Positions 56,384 to 64,000 of a stretch of DNA of 64,000 bases are shown here, piece after piece. The position numbers and the translations under genes are program-made. The notes beneath the pieces were generated by a model. It worked only from the letters and a program-made list of their open reading frames with translations, had not been told where the DNA came from and did not search any database. Origin of the DNA: an uncultured Solimonas sp. GTDB taxonomy: Bacteria; Pseudomonadota; Gammaproteobacteria; Nevskiales; Nevskiaceae. The stretch is from contig CAMLDZ010000004.1 in assembly GCA_946478985.1 (NCBI GenBank), positions 1 to 64,000 on the forward strand, read 5' to 3'. How positions within the stretch are numbered: the first letter of the stretch is position 1; every line of letters starts with the position of its first letter.

Positions 56384-57037
56384 ATGCGTCACGTCCTGCG
56401 CAGTCTGGCCGCCGTCAGTCTCTCGTTGCTGGCTTTTGCGTGCTCGGCGCAGGACGGATCGAAGTTCGAGGAAGGCAAGCACTACAAGAAGGTTCGCGAG
56501 ATCCAGGCGCCGACGGACGCCAAGCGCATCGAGGTCAACGAATTCTTCTGGTACGGCTGCCCGCATTGCTACGCGTTCGAACCGGAAATCGACAAGTGGG
56601 AGAAGGCCAAGGCGGCCGACGTCGACTTCGTCCGCTACCCGAACTCGCTCGGCCGCCCGCAGAGCCTGCTGCACTCCAAGGCCTACTACACCGAGCAGGC
56701 GCTGAAGACCTTCCCGAAGACGCATCTGCCGCTGTTCCGCGCGATCCACGACGAGCACCAGCAGCTCAACACGCCGGAGCAGATCGGCGCGATCTTCCAG
56801 AGCGCCGCCGGCATTCAGCCGGACGTGTTCCTGCAGACCTTCAACAGCTTCATGATCGACGCGCAGGTGCGCAAGGCGGAGACACAGGCGCGCGCTTACG
56901 GCGTGACCAGCGTGCCGATGCTGATCGTCGGCGGCAAATACATGACTGGCCCGGCGATGGCGAGCACCAATGCCGAAGCGATCAAGGTGCTGAACTTCCT
57001 GATCGACAAGGTCCGAAAGGAACGTGCCGGCAAGTAA
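56384..57037 (+). CDS. dsbA: Thiol:disulfide interchange protein DsbA
   Basis: A 217-residue periplasmic oxidase that introduces disulfide bonds. The signal peptide ends near SAQDG (about 23), the active site is Cys59-Pro-His-Cys62 in FWYGCPHC, and the cis-proline loop is SVPML. Helical insertion between these is normal. It lies 27 bp after the cytochrome c4 gene and probably shares its transcript; oxidative folding is useful for the many exported proteins here, including LptD matured with LptM. Its 3' end overlaps the M14 peptidase frame. Confidence 0.93.
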   Translation: MRHVLRSLAAVSLSLLAFACSAQDGSKFEEGKHYKKVREIQAPTDAKRIEVNEFFWYGCPHCYAFEPEIDKWEKAKAADVDFVRYPNSLGRPQSLLHSKAYYTEQALKTFPKTHLPLFRAIHDEHQQLNTPEQIGAIFQSAAGIQPDVFLQTFNSFMIDAQVRKAETQARAYGVTSVPMLIVGGKYMTGPAMASTNAEAIKVLNFLIDKVRKERAGK

Positions 57038-57896
57038 GCGGCACGTGCGATATTCGACCCCGGCCCGGCTCCTCGCCGGGCTTTTCGTTTGCGGGGTCGG
57101 GTTTTCCCTGGCACAGGCGCCGGCGACGCTGGAGTCCGCCTGTCAGGCCTTCGCTGATCGCCTGCAGAGCGTCGATCACCACGCCTGTCTGGCCGCCGGC
57201 CTGCAGCTGACGCCGGGCCGCAGCGTGCGCGGCAAGCCGCTGCTGATCCGCGACTACGCGCCCGCGCCGGCGCGCACGCCGCCGCGCCGCATCCTGCTGC
57301 TCGGCGGTATCCACGGCGACGAACTGAGCGCGGTCAGCGTGACGTTCCAGTGGATGCAGCGGCTGGAGCAGCAGCGCGATCGGCCGTTCGCCTGGCGGGT
57401 GATCCCCTGTGCCAATCCGGACGGCCTGCTCGCGCGGCCGGCGACGCGCGTCAACGCGCGCGGCGTCGACCTCAACCGCAATTTCCCCAGCGCCGACTGG
57501 GCGCGCAAGGCGCTGGCCTACTGGACGCAGCGCACCGGCAAGGACCCGCGCCGCTATCCCGGCCCCCGCGCGCTGTCGGAACCGGAGACGCGCTGGCTGC
57601 AAGAGCAGATCCGCGAGTTCCGCCCCGACGCCGTGGTGTCGATCCATGCGCCTTACGGTCTGCTCGATTTCGACGGCCCGGAGCAGCCGCCCAAGCGCGT
57701 CGGCCATCTGCGCCTGCACCGGCTCGGCACTTATCCGGGTTCACTGGGCAATTTCGCCGGTGTCGATCTCGGCCTGCCGGTGGTGACGCTCGAACTGCCG
57801 AACGCCGGCATCATCCCGACCGCAGCGCAGTCCGAGTGGATCTGGCTGGACCTGCTCAACTGGCTGGAACAGGAACTGCCGCAGCGCGGCGCCTGA
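57024..57896 (+). CDS. M14-family metallocarboxypeptidase, MpaA-like, exported
   Basis: A 290-residue zinc peptidase. The zinc ligands are His and Glu in GGIHGDE, and His in VSIHAPYG; the catalytic glutamate is in TLELPNAG. NPDGLLARPATRVNARGVDLNRNFP is the substrate-arginine block. The family cuts murein peptides such as the gamma-D-Glu-Dap bond. A hydrophobic signal (LLAGLFVCGVGFSLA) suggests export, unlike cytoplasmic E. coli MpaA. Start is uncertain: GTG 57024 overlaps dsbA by 14 bp, GTG 57045 gives a neater signal peptide. A terminator-like hairpin lies inside the signal sequence. Confidence 0.78.
   Translation: MPASKRHVRYSTPARLLAGLFVCGVGFSLAQAPATLESACQAFADRLQSVDHHACLAAGLQLTPGRSVRGKPLLIRDYAPAPARTPPRRILLLGGIHGDELSAVSVTFQWMQRLEQQRDRPFAWRVIPCANPDGLLARPATRVNARGVDLNRNFPSADWARKALAYWTQRTGKDPRRYPGPRALSEPETRWLQEQIREFRPDAVVSIHAPYGLLDFDGPEQPPKRVGHLRLHRLGTYPGSLGNFAGVDLGLPVVTLELPNAGIIPTAAQSEWIWLDLLNWLEQELPQRGA
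57063..57090 (+). terminator. Intrinsic terminator of dsbA located inside the next coding sequence
   Basis: GCCCGGC (57063-57069), loop TCCTC and GCCGGGC (57075-57081) are followed by TTTTCGTTT. It lies 25 bp after the dsbA stop, but the same bases encode the signal peptide of the M14 peptidase. Confidence 0.65.
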
Positions 57897-57915
57897 GCGC
57901 TGGAGACCGCAGTTC

Positions 57916-59085
57916 CTACGGCCGCTCCTGCTCGCGCAGGATCTTCCAGCGACCGTCGCCGTCGCGGCGCCAGAACATCTGCTTGCGGGTGTCCGAATCG
58001 AAGTTGTCGGAGCGGTAGCGCTGCTTGAACTCGGCAAGTACCAGGCCGTCGTCGCTGCCCGGATAGCGGATCAGGCTCAAGTCCTCGAACTCGACCAGGA
58101 TGAAATCCTTGGCGTCATTGACGCGGCGCTTCTGCTCGCCCCAGGCCTTGCGGCTCATGCCCTCGGACTGGAACGCCTCGTCGTAGTACGACAGATAGGC
58201 CGCGGCATCGCGATCCATCCAGGCGATCCGCCAGGCGTCCATCTGCTGCAGCAGCTCGTCGCGCAGTGCCGAAGCCTGATCGGGCGCCACCCAGTTGACG
58301 GCATCACTGAGCAGGATCGGCGTCTCGCCTTGCTCGATGAGCGGACGCAGCGCGCTGAGGTCGGCGTTGGCCATGGTCACGCAGCCCTCGCTGGAGCGCG
58401 GCGCACGGCTGTCGGTGGCGGCGGGCACGCCGTGCAGCCAGATGCCGTGCCCGCTGCGCTGCTGCAGCTGATCCCAGAAGTTCGGATAGTTCAGCGGCAG
58501 GGCGCCGGCACCGTACAGATCGGGCAATTCGGCATCGTCGATCCAGCCGGTCGCGTAGTACAGACCGACCGGCGTGCGCTGGTCGCCGCGAAACTGCTTG
58601 CCCCAGCCCTTCTTGCCCATCGACGCGTAGTGATTGCGCAGCAGCTTGAGCGTACCGCCGTCGTTTTCCAGCACGTACAGCCGCGCATGCGGCAGATCGA
58701 CGAGAACCAGGCGTCGCGTGCTGGCGCCAAGCTGGAGGATGGCGTCGGGGACCGCGCCGTCCTGAGGAATCGCCTGCTCGCTCTCGTAGCGCAGCCGTGA
58801 TTCCTCGACCAGCGCCGCCAGTTCAAGCGCCTGCTTTTCCGGTGTGCGATGCAGCTGCAGCTCTTTTTCGAGCTGGGTGTAGAGACGTGTCGCCAGCTGA
58901 TAGTCCGGCGCATCCTGGCGCAGCTGCTCAAGCGCCTTGAAAGCTTCCTCGGGCTGGCCGACGCTGAGCAGCTCGATCACCGCGCTGAACTGCTGATCCA
59001 GAGCCGGCGAGGCCGCAGCGGCCAGCGGCAACATGAAAAACCCGGCTGCCGCAACGCTCAGCCGGGTCTTGAAGCCTGGGCACAT
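57916..59085 (-). CDS. L,D-transpeptidase with C-terminal NTF2-like domain
   Basis: A 389-residue exported protein. Signal peptide at about 1-26 (MLPLAAAASP), a helical region to about 120, the YkuD catalytic domain from about 122 to 270 with His218 in WLHGVP and nucleophile Cys235 in SSEGCVTM, then an NTF2-like domain (about 275-389). YkuD enzymes make 3-3 cross-links or attach lipoproteins to peptidoglycan; the SEGCVTM form differs from the classic SHGCIR. GTG at 59100 would add five residues. The upstream TPR gene carries the same kind of C-terminal domain. Confidence 0.86.
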   Translation of the reverse strand: MCPGFKTRLSVAAAGFFMLPLAAAASPALDQQFSAVIELLSVGQPEEAFKALEQLRQDAPDYQLATRLYTQLEKELQLHRTPEKQALELAALVEESRLRYESEQAIPQDGAVPDAILQLGASTRRLVLVDLPHARLYVLENDGGTLKLLRNHYASMGKKGWGKQFRGDQRTPVGLYYATGWIDDAELPDLYGAGALPLNYPNFWDQLQQRSGHGIWLHGVPAATDSRAPRSSEGCVTMANADLSALRPLIEQGETPILLSDAVNWVAPDQASALRDELLQQMDAWRIAWMDRDAAAYLSYYDEAFQSEGMSRKAWGEQKRRVNDAKDFILVEFEDLSLIRYPGSDDGLVLAEFKQRYRSDNFDSDTRKQMFWRRDGDGRWKILREQERP

Positions 59086-59107
59086 GACGCGCCGTGCCAC
59101 TGCGCGC

Positions 59108-60127
59108 TCAGCGCGTGTACTCGCGGACGATCTTCCAGCCGCCGCCGATCGGCGCCAGCTCGATCACCTTGTTGACGCTGTCGGAGAAGGAGTCCGACGT
59201 ATAGCGCTGGCGGAAGCTGACGCGCACGCCGCCGTCCTCGATATCGTCGAGCTTGGGGTCGATCACCTCGACGCCGATCTTCTTCGGCCGCGAAATGCGG
59301 TCGCGGCGCTGCGCTTCCCAGGTCTCGCGACTGACGCCGCCTTCCGGCGTGTATTCCGGCGCATAGGCCCCGAAGTAGCCGTCGAAATCCTTGCTCTCCC
59401 AGGCCTGCGCCCAGGCCTGCACGGCGGCCAGCGCGGCGGCCTGGCGGGAATGGGCGTCGCCGCCGCGTGGCGGCTCGGCCGGCGTCGCGCTCGGCTTGGG
59501 CATGGCGACGGCGGGCGTCGCCGGCGCCGCGGCGATCGGCGCCGGCGGGGCCGGAGCGACGCTCGGCGCCGCAGGCGGTGCCGCGGCGATGGCGCTGTCG
59601 ATCTGGCGCAGCGTGCCGAGCTTGCGGCGCGCGTCCTGGTTGTTGGGATTGAGCGCCAGCACCTTGTTGTAGGCGGCCGCGGCCAGCGCGGTATAGATGT
59701 CGCCGAGGTTCTCGTGCGCAGCGGCGTAGCCGGGATGGCGCAGCACCGCAGCCTTGAGGGCGTCACGCGCCTTCTCGTAGTCACCTTCGCCGGCATACAG
59801 CACGGCGAGGTTGTTGTACGGCTCCGGCAGCTGCGGGTAGTCGCGCGTCAGATCGGCGAAGACGCGTATCGCATCCTTGTTGCGGCCGAGCTTGACCAGC
59901 GCCAGGCCCTTGGTGAAGCGCGCCTGCGCGTCTTCCGGATGCTTGGCGAGATAGCCGTCGATGCGCGACAGCGCCTCGGCGGCCTTGCCGGCATTGAGCA
60001 ATTCCTGGGCGTCTTCCTGGGCGACGGCAGCCAGCGACAGCGGCGCGAAGACGGCACCACCGAGGAAAACGCCGGCGATGGCGGCACGATGCAGCACGCG
60101 AGCAAAGTCGCGACGAACGATATCCAT
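59108..60127 (-). CDS. Exported TPR protein with NTF2-like C-terminal domain
   Basis: A 339-residue exported protein. The signal peptide ends near residue 34. TPR-type helical repeats occupy about 38-175 (EPYNNLAVLYAGEGDYEKAR is one clear repeat), a Pro/Ala linker spans about 180-230, and the rest is an NTF2-like domain with QAWAQAWESKDFDGYFGAY and WKIVREYTR. That last domain is visibly similar to the one in the transpeptidase gene 7-23 bp downstream, so the two products may share a binding partner in the periplasm, perhaps at peptidoglycan. The function is not known. Confidence 0.78.
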   Translation of the reverse strand: MDIVRRDFARVLHRAAIAGVFLGGAVFAPLSLAAVAQEDAQELLNAGKAAEALSRIDGYLAKHPEDAQARFTKGLALVKLGRNKDAIRVFADLTRDYPQLPEPYNNLAVLYAGEGDYEKARDALKAAVLRHPGYAAAHENLGDIYTALAAAAYNKVLALNPNNQDARRKLGTLRQIDSAIAAAPPAAPSVAPAPPAPIAAAPATPAVAMPKPSATPAEPPRGGDAHSRQAAALAAVQAWAQAWESKDFDGYFGAYAPEYTPEGGVSRETWEAQRRDRISRPKKIGVEVIDPKLDDIEDGGVRVSFRQRYTSDSFSDSVNKVIELAPIGGGWKIVREYTR

Positions 60128-60293
60128 GCGATCTTCGGAGTCTTAATTTTTGTGGGGGCCAACTATAACAGCGGCTTGGCGGATCTTAGCGCGGCGGCCG
60201 GCCGGGGGCTGGCAGCGGCCGTCGACCGGTGGCGTCAGCCGCACGATGACATGGCAAAGCCGGCTGCAAGCGCGCCAGACGGCGCGCGGCACT

Positions 60294-60818
60294 TCAGGCG
60301 GGCTTGTCGGTACGGCGCGCGCGCGGCGCACCGGCGCTGCGCCGCTTGGCCACCGAGGCCGGCACCGCGTCCATGTCGATCAGGTTGTCTTTCATCCGCG
60401 CCAGGATCGCCGCCAGCTGCTTCTCTTCCTGACTGCTGATGCCGCGCATGATCTGGGCGTTGAGATCGACCGACACCTGCTGCATGCGATTGATCAGCTT
60501 TTTGCCCTTGGCGGAGATGACGACGCGCTTGGAGCGGCGGTCCACCTTGTCCTGGATGCGCGAGACCAGGCCGTTTTCTTCGAGCCGGTCGATCAGCCCG
60601 CCGACCGTGACCTTGCCGACGTCCAGCAGCCGCGCCAGCTCGATCTGCATCATGCTCTCGCCCTCATGCCTGAACAGGCTGTTGAGAACCCACCACTGCG
60701 AGCGCGTGATGCCGAGCGGCTTGATGCGCTGGTCGACCACCGTGCGCCGCAGCCGCGACACATCGTGGATCAGGAAGGCCGGCGGAACGGGACCTTTGGG
60801 TTCGGTCTTGCGGGTCAT
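60294..60818 (-). CDS. MarR family transcriptional regulator
   Basis: A 174-residue MarR-type winged-helix dimeric regulator. The recognition part ARLLDVGKVTVGGLIDRLEE is near 62-81, followed by the wing with DRRSKRVVIS. The C-terminal tail is basic and longer than usual. It is alone on its strand between the tyrosine phosphatase and the TPR gene. The upstream inverted repeat at 60863-60889 may be its own operator. Ligand and targets are unknown. Confidence 0.85.
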   Translation of the reverse strand: MTRKTEPKGPVPPAFLIHDVSRLRRTVVDQRIKPLGITRSQWWVLNSLFRHEGESMMQIELARLLDVGKVTVGGLIDRLEENGLVSRIQDKVDRRSKRVVISAKGKKLINRMQQVSVDLNAQIMRGISSQEEKQLAAILARMKDNLIDMDAVPASVAKRRSAGAPRARRTDKPA

Positions 60819-60862
60819 GGCAGTGCGATCGGAAGGTACGCGCAGCGATAGTATGCATCAGG

Positions 60863-60889
60863 CCGAACAGGCTTCATAAAACCGTTCGG
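60863..60889. promoter_or_regulatory. Inverted repeat upstream of the MarR gene
   Basis: CCGAAC (60863-60868) and GTTCGG (60884-60889) form a 6-bp inverted repeat with a 15-bp spacer in the 125-bp leader of the MarR gene. MarR proteins commonly bind such dyads over their own promoter. Confidence 0.35.
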
Positions 60890-60943
60890 AACCTAACTAT
60901 CTGCCGCGCCCGGCCCCTGGCGGCACCAGTCCGGTGCCGCGCC

Positions 60944-61774
60944 TCAGACCGCGCCTATTTCGAGCAACTGGTCCTGCAGCTGCAGGCGCAGCGCGGCATC
61001 GATGCCGGCGGCCTGCAGATACTGATCCATCGAGCCGAACTGCGCATCGACGGCGTCGAAGGCGGCGATCAGGAATTCCGGCACCACCGAGTTGATGACG
61101 TCGAGCGCCGCTCGCGGCAGCGGCTTCTGCAGATGCAACATCTGCTGCAGCAGGCCGCCGATGCTGGCCGCCATCATGTCGAGGTCGAGGCGGCTGACTG
61201 TGACCAGATAGTCGCTCATGATCGTCTCGGGCGAGGCGCCGAGCGTGTGCAACAGGCAGGCGCAGATAAAACCGGTGCGATCCTTGCCGGCCGTGCAGTG
61301 AATCAACGCCGGCAGTTCGCCGGCGGCCAGGCGGCCGAAGATCGAGCGGATGCCGGCCATGCTGTTCTTCGGCAGGCGCCGGTAGGTCTCCAGCATCATC
61401 AGCCGCGCGTTGTCGGCGCTCGGATCATCCTGCAGCAGCGCCCCGTGGAAGCCGTGGCCGACCTGCAGGTCCGGCGAGAGGTTGGCGTGCAGCCGCTCGG
61501 TCGCCAGCGCTTCCGGCCAGCGGCTCGGCCGCTCGGTGCGCTCGATGGCGCCGCGCAGATCGCAGATCAGGCGGATCGCCAGCGGCGTCAGGATCTCGAA
61601 GTCGTCGGTGGTCAGCCGCGACAGGTCGTCGGAACGGAAGATCTGTCCGTTGCGGACGCGTCGACCATCCCGGGTCGGGATGCCGCCGAGGTCGCGAAAA
61701 TTGGGCGCGCCGATCAGGCGCAGTGCGGCTTCCAGCTCAGTGCCGGAAGCCAGAGTTTGATCCGCCTTCATCAT
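60944..61774 (-). CDS. Tyrosine-protein phosphatase (DSP-like)
   Basis: A 276-residue phosphatase with the P-loop HCTAGKDRTG (159-168, nucleophile Cys160) and the N-terminal block NFRDLGGIPT typical of the Y_phosphatase3/IphP-like family. Members remove phosphate from tyrosine or from phosphoinositides; no signal peptide is seen if translation starts at ATG 61774, where two methionines occur in a row. The frame is open 18 codons further upstream but that part lies in a dyad-rich promoter region. Substrate unknown. Confidence 0.85.
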   Translation of the reverse strand: MMKADQTLASGTELEAALRLIGAPNFRDLGGIPTRDGRRVRNGQIFRSDDLSRLTTDDFEILTPLAIRLICDLRGAIERTERPSRWPEALATERLHANLSPDLQVGHGFHGALLQDDPSADNARLMMLETYRRLPKNSMAGIRSIFGRLAAGELPALIHCTAGKDRTGFICACLLHTLGASPETIMSDYLVTVSRLDLDMMAASIGGLLQQMLHLQKPLPRAALDVINSVVPEFLIAAFDAVDAQFGSMDQYLQAAGIDAALRLQLQDQLLEIGAV

Positions 61775-61839
61775 TCCAGACCCGTCGTATTTGACACGGT
61801 GTCTTATTCTACGCCGGCTGATCGTCACAGATGTGACGA

Positions 61840-62769
61840 TCAGCCGCGCCGTTTTGCGTATGGGTTCGGCGTACCCGGCGGCACGCGCTTGAAGCGGCGG
61901 TGGATCCAGAAGTACTGCGCCGGCGCGCCGCGGACTCCGGCTTCCAGCGCCTGGTTGACGCGTGTGGCATCAGCCAGTTCATCGCCGGCCGGAAAGTTGT
62001 CGAGCGCCTTGCCGATGACCACGCGATAGCGGCCGCCGATGCGCGCCGGGAAGTACGGCACGACCTTGGCGCGGCCCATCTGCGCCAGCCGCGCGGTGGC
62101 GGTGATGGTGCCGACCGGCACGCCGAAAAAAGGCGCGAACACGCTGATGCGCTGATCGAGCGTCTGGTCCGGCGCATACCAGATGGCATTGCCGTGGCGC
62201 AGCGCCTTGACCAGGCCGCGCAGGTCGTCGCGCGGCAGCGCCGGCAGGCCGGAACGGCCCTCGCGCCAGTGGTGCATGAAGTAGTCGAGCACGGCGTTGT
62301 TGTAAGGCCGGTACATGGCGTGGAACTTCACGCCGGCCAGACACAGGTAGCGCGCACCGATCTCCAGTGTCGTGAAATGGCCGGTCAGCAGCAGCACACC
62401 GGAGCCGTCGGCCTGCGCTGCCTGCAGATGCTCCAGACCGACGACTTCGCCGCGCGACCGCAGCCGCCGGTCCGCCGCGAACCAGGCGATGGCGGCTTCG
62501 AACAGGCCGGCACCCAGCGCGCGGAAATGCGCGTCGACGTGCCGCTCGCGCGCTGCCGCGTCGAACTCCGGAAAGCACAGCTGCAAGTTGACACGGACCA
62601 CGCGACGGCGGCCGCGCAGGATCTGCCCGGCCAGCCAGCCGAGCCCCGAGCCGAAACCCAGCAGCAGGCCGATGGGCAGCGCGCTGAGCGCCCACATCAC
62701 GGCGATGCCCAGCCAGGTCGGCCAGTAGCGCGGATGGAAGTGGGCGGGCTTGAGCCGGGGAGCAGCCAT
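61840..62769 (-). CDS. lpxL: Lipid A biosynthesis lauroyl/myristoyl-type acyltransferase
   Basis: A 309-residue inner-membrane acyltransferase of the LpxL/LpxM (HtrB) family. An N-terminal membrane helix (about 17-50) is followed by the HX4E catalytic motif HFTTLE (131-136) and the conserved MYRPYNN and YAPDQ blocks. It adds a secondary acyl chain to Kdo2-lipid IV A. Which acyl chain and position cannot be told, so the lpxL label is provisional. It is divergent from waaA, which makes its Kdo-bearing substrate. Confidence 0.85.
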   Translation of the reverse strand: MAAPRLKPAHFHPRYWPTWLGIAVMWALSALPIGLLLGFGSGLGWLAGQILRGRRRVVRVNLQLCFPEFDAAARERHVDAHFRALGAGLFEAAIAWFAADRRLRSRGEVVGLEHLQAAQADGSGVLLLTGHFTTLEIGARYLCLAGVKFHAMYRPYNNAVLDYFMHHWREGRSGLPALPRDDLRGLVKALRHGNAIWYAPDQTLDQRISVFAPFFGVPVGTITATARLAQMGRAKVVPYFPARIGGRYRVVIGKALDNFPAGDELADATRVNQALEAGVRGAPAQYFWIHRRFKRVPPGTPNPYAKRRG

Positions 62770-62831
62770 GGGACGGGGACGCGGGCGTCGCGCATTGTAG
62801 CGGGCGGGTGCCGTCGCTACCCTCTGCGCCC

Positions 62832-64000
62832 ATGCGCGTCCTGTACTCGGTCCTGCTGTATCTGCTGACCCCCCTGATCCTGCTGCGCCTGCTGTGGCGC
62901 AGCCGCGAGCTGCCGGCGTATCGGCAACGCATCGGCGAGCGTTTCGGCTTCGTTGCCGCGCCCCTGCAACCGATCGCTGTCTGGGTGCACGCGGTCTCGG
63001 TCGGCGAAGCGCTGGCGGCGCTGCCGCTGATCCACGCGCTGGTGGCCCGGCATGGCGTCGGACGCGTCTGGGTGACGACGACCACGCCGACCGGCTCGGA
63101 GCGCGTGCGGGCGCTGCTCGGCGACGAGGTCCTGCATTCGTACGCGCCCTACGATCTGCCGCATGTGGTCGCGCGTTTTCTTGGCCGCGTGCGGCCGGAA
63201 CGCATCGTGGTGATGGAAACCGAGCTGTGGCCGAACCTGCTGCGGGCCGCCGCCAGGCGCCGTGTGCCGCTGACGATCGCCAATGCACGGCTGTCGCCAC
63301 GCTCGTTGCGCGGCTATTCGCGCGTCGCCGGCCTGGCGCGGCGCACGCTGGCCGACTGCGCGGCGATTGCCGCGCAGAGCGAGGCCGACGCCGCGCGTTT
63401 TCGCATGCTCGGCGCGCCGGCGGCGCGCGTCAGCGTGATGGGCAACATCAAGTTCGACCAGACCGTGCCGGAGGCGCAGATCGACGCCGGACGCGCGTTG
63501 CGGGCGCGCATCGGCAGCCGCGCGGTGTGGATCGCCGCGAGCACGCACGAAGGCGAGGAAGAACGCCTGCTCGACACTCAGCGTCAGTTGCTGGCGGCAC
63601 GGCCCGAGACCTTGCTGATCCTGGTGCCGCGCCACCCGCAGCGCTTCGATGAAGTCGGCCGGCTGATCGAGCGCAAGGCCTTGGCGATGCAGCGGCGCAG
63701 CCGGCTCGGCGAGCTGAAGCAGGCGACGCCGCTGGACGCCGAGACACAGGTCCTGCTCGGCGACAGCATGGGCGAGATGTTCGCGTACTTTGCCGCCGCC
63801 GATCTGGCTTTCGTCGGCGGCTCGCTGGTGGCGGTGGGCGGGCACAACGTGCTGGAGCCGGCGGCGCTGGGGCTGCCGGTGCTGTTCGGCCCGCACATGC
63901 ACAATTTCGTCGCCGCCCGCGACCTGCTGCTGGACGCCCGGGCCGCGCTGCAGGTGGATGCCGGCGCGCTGGCCGGCACCGTGGCGGCGCTGCTCGCCGA
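62832..64000 (+). CDS. waaA: 3-deoxy-D-manno-octulosonic acid transferase, truncated by window end
   Basis: The first 389 residues of a Kdo transferase; the frame runs off the right edge. A membrane anchor spans about 4-22. Glu59 in HAVSVGE is the likely catalytic base, METELWPNLL is the N-domain landmark, and FVGGSLVAVGGHNVLEPAALG with FGPHMHNF forms the CMP-Kdo site. It adds Kdo to lipid IV A at the inner membrane. It is 62 bp from the divergent acyltransferase gene, so lipid A assembly genes share a promoter region. Confidence 0.9.
   Translation, partial: MRVLYSVLLYLLTPLILLRLLWRSRELPAYRQRIGERFGFVAAPLQPIAVWVHAVSVGEALAALPLIHALVARHGVGRVWVTTTTPTGSERVRALLGDEVLHSYAPYDLPHVVARFLGRVRPERIVVMETELWPNLLRAAARRRVPLTIANARLSPRSLRGYSRVAGLARRTLADCAAIAAQSEADAARFRMLGAPAARVSVMGNIKFDQTVPEAQIDAGRALRARIGSRAVWIAASTHEGEEERLLDTQRQLLAARPETLLILVPRHPQRFDEVGRLIERKALAMQRRSRLGELKQATPLDAETQVLLGDSMGEMFAYFAAADLAFVGGSLVAVGGHNVLEPAALGLPVLFGPHMHNFVAARDLLLDARAALQVDAGALAGTVAALLA

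Overview
The window is about 64 kb of GC-rich chromosomal DNA, almost fully coding, with no tRNA, rRNA, insertion sequence, prophage or CRISPR array that I can see. Gene content is Gram-negative and gammaproteobacterial: ubiK, comM, lptM-lysA, tamA-tamB, lpxL-like and waaA, and the order polA - (sRNA slot) - engB - cytochrome c4 - dsbA known from Pseudomonas. The high GC, the two glnK-amtB pairs and the alicyclic-type catabolic cluster would suit a Nevskiales/Solimonas-like bacterium; that placement is an inference, not a measurement.

Region 1 (1-13.5 kb) is a catabolic cluster. It holds an MFS transporter, three short-chain dehydrogenases, an aldehyde dehydrogenase, two Baeyer-Villiger monooxygenases, two HSL-type esterases, a zinc alcohol dehydrogenase of the 6-hydroxyhexanoate dehydrogenase (ChnD) type and a class III CoA-transferase. 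Together these fit alcohol to ketone to lactone to hydroxy acid to oxo acid to diacid to acyl-CoA, the logic of cyclohexanol/cyclopentanol degradation, with the monooxygenase-esterase pair present twice. Region 2 (13.5-23.2 kb) is mixed: an OsmC-like protein, a MocR regulator, DUF2970, a two-gene multihaem cytochrome c operon, a quinone oxidoreductase, a subclass B3 metallo-beta-lactamase, a DUF1993 protein, a candidate small RNA, a K+/H+ antiporter and a cytochrome c5.

Region 3 (23.2-30.6 kb) is a nitrogen-control module: a porin and glnK-amtB each have a convincing sigma54 (-24/-12) promoter with an upstream NtrC-like dyad, followed by a second glnK-amtB pair; comM and ubiK lie between on the other strand. 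Region 4 (30.6-44.2 kb) carries polyamine synthesis (speE/speA), an alkaline-phosphatase-fold membrane enzyme, sulfate activation (sat-cysC) facing a LysR regulator, tamA-tamB and a lipocalin.

Region 5 (44.2-49.5 kb) is a phytochrome operon: haem oxygenase, bacteriophytochrome kinase, Rcp-type response regulator and a REC-PAS-kinase-REC hybrid. Region 6 (49.5-64 kb) is housekeeping: esterase, lptM-lysA-polA, a candidate small RNA with a sigmaE/AlgU-like promoter at the Spot 42/ErsA position, engB, cytochrome c4, dsbA, an M14 peptidase, an L,D-transpeptidase and a TPR protein that share a C-terminal domain, a MarR regulator, a tyrosine phosphatase, a lipid A acyltransferase and a truncated waaA.

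The most novel-looking signals are the two candidate small RNAs with C-rich/anti-Shine-Dalgarno loops (20526-20650 and 54736-54851), the nitrogen-controlled porin, and the second monooxygenase, whose fingerprint histidine is glutamine.
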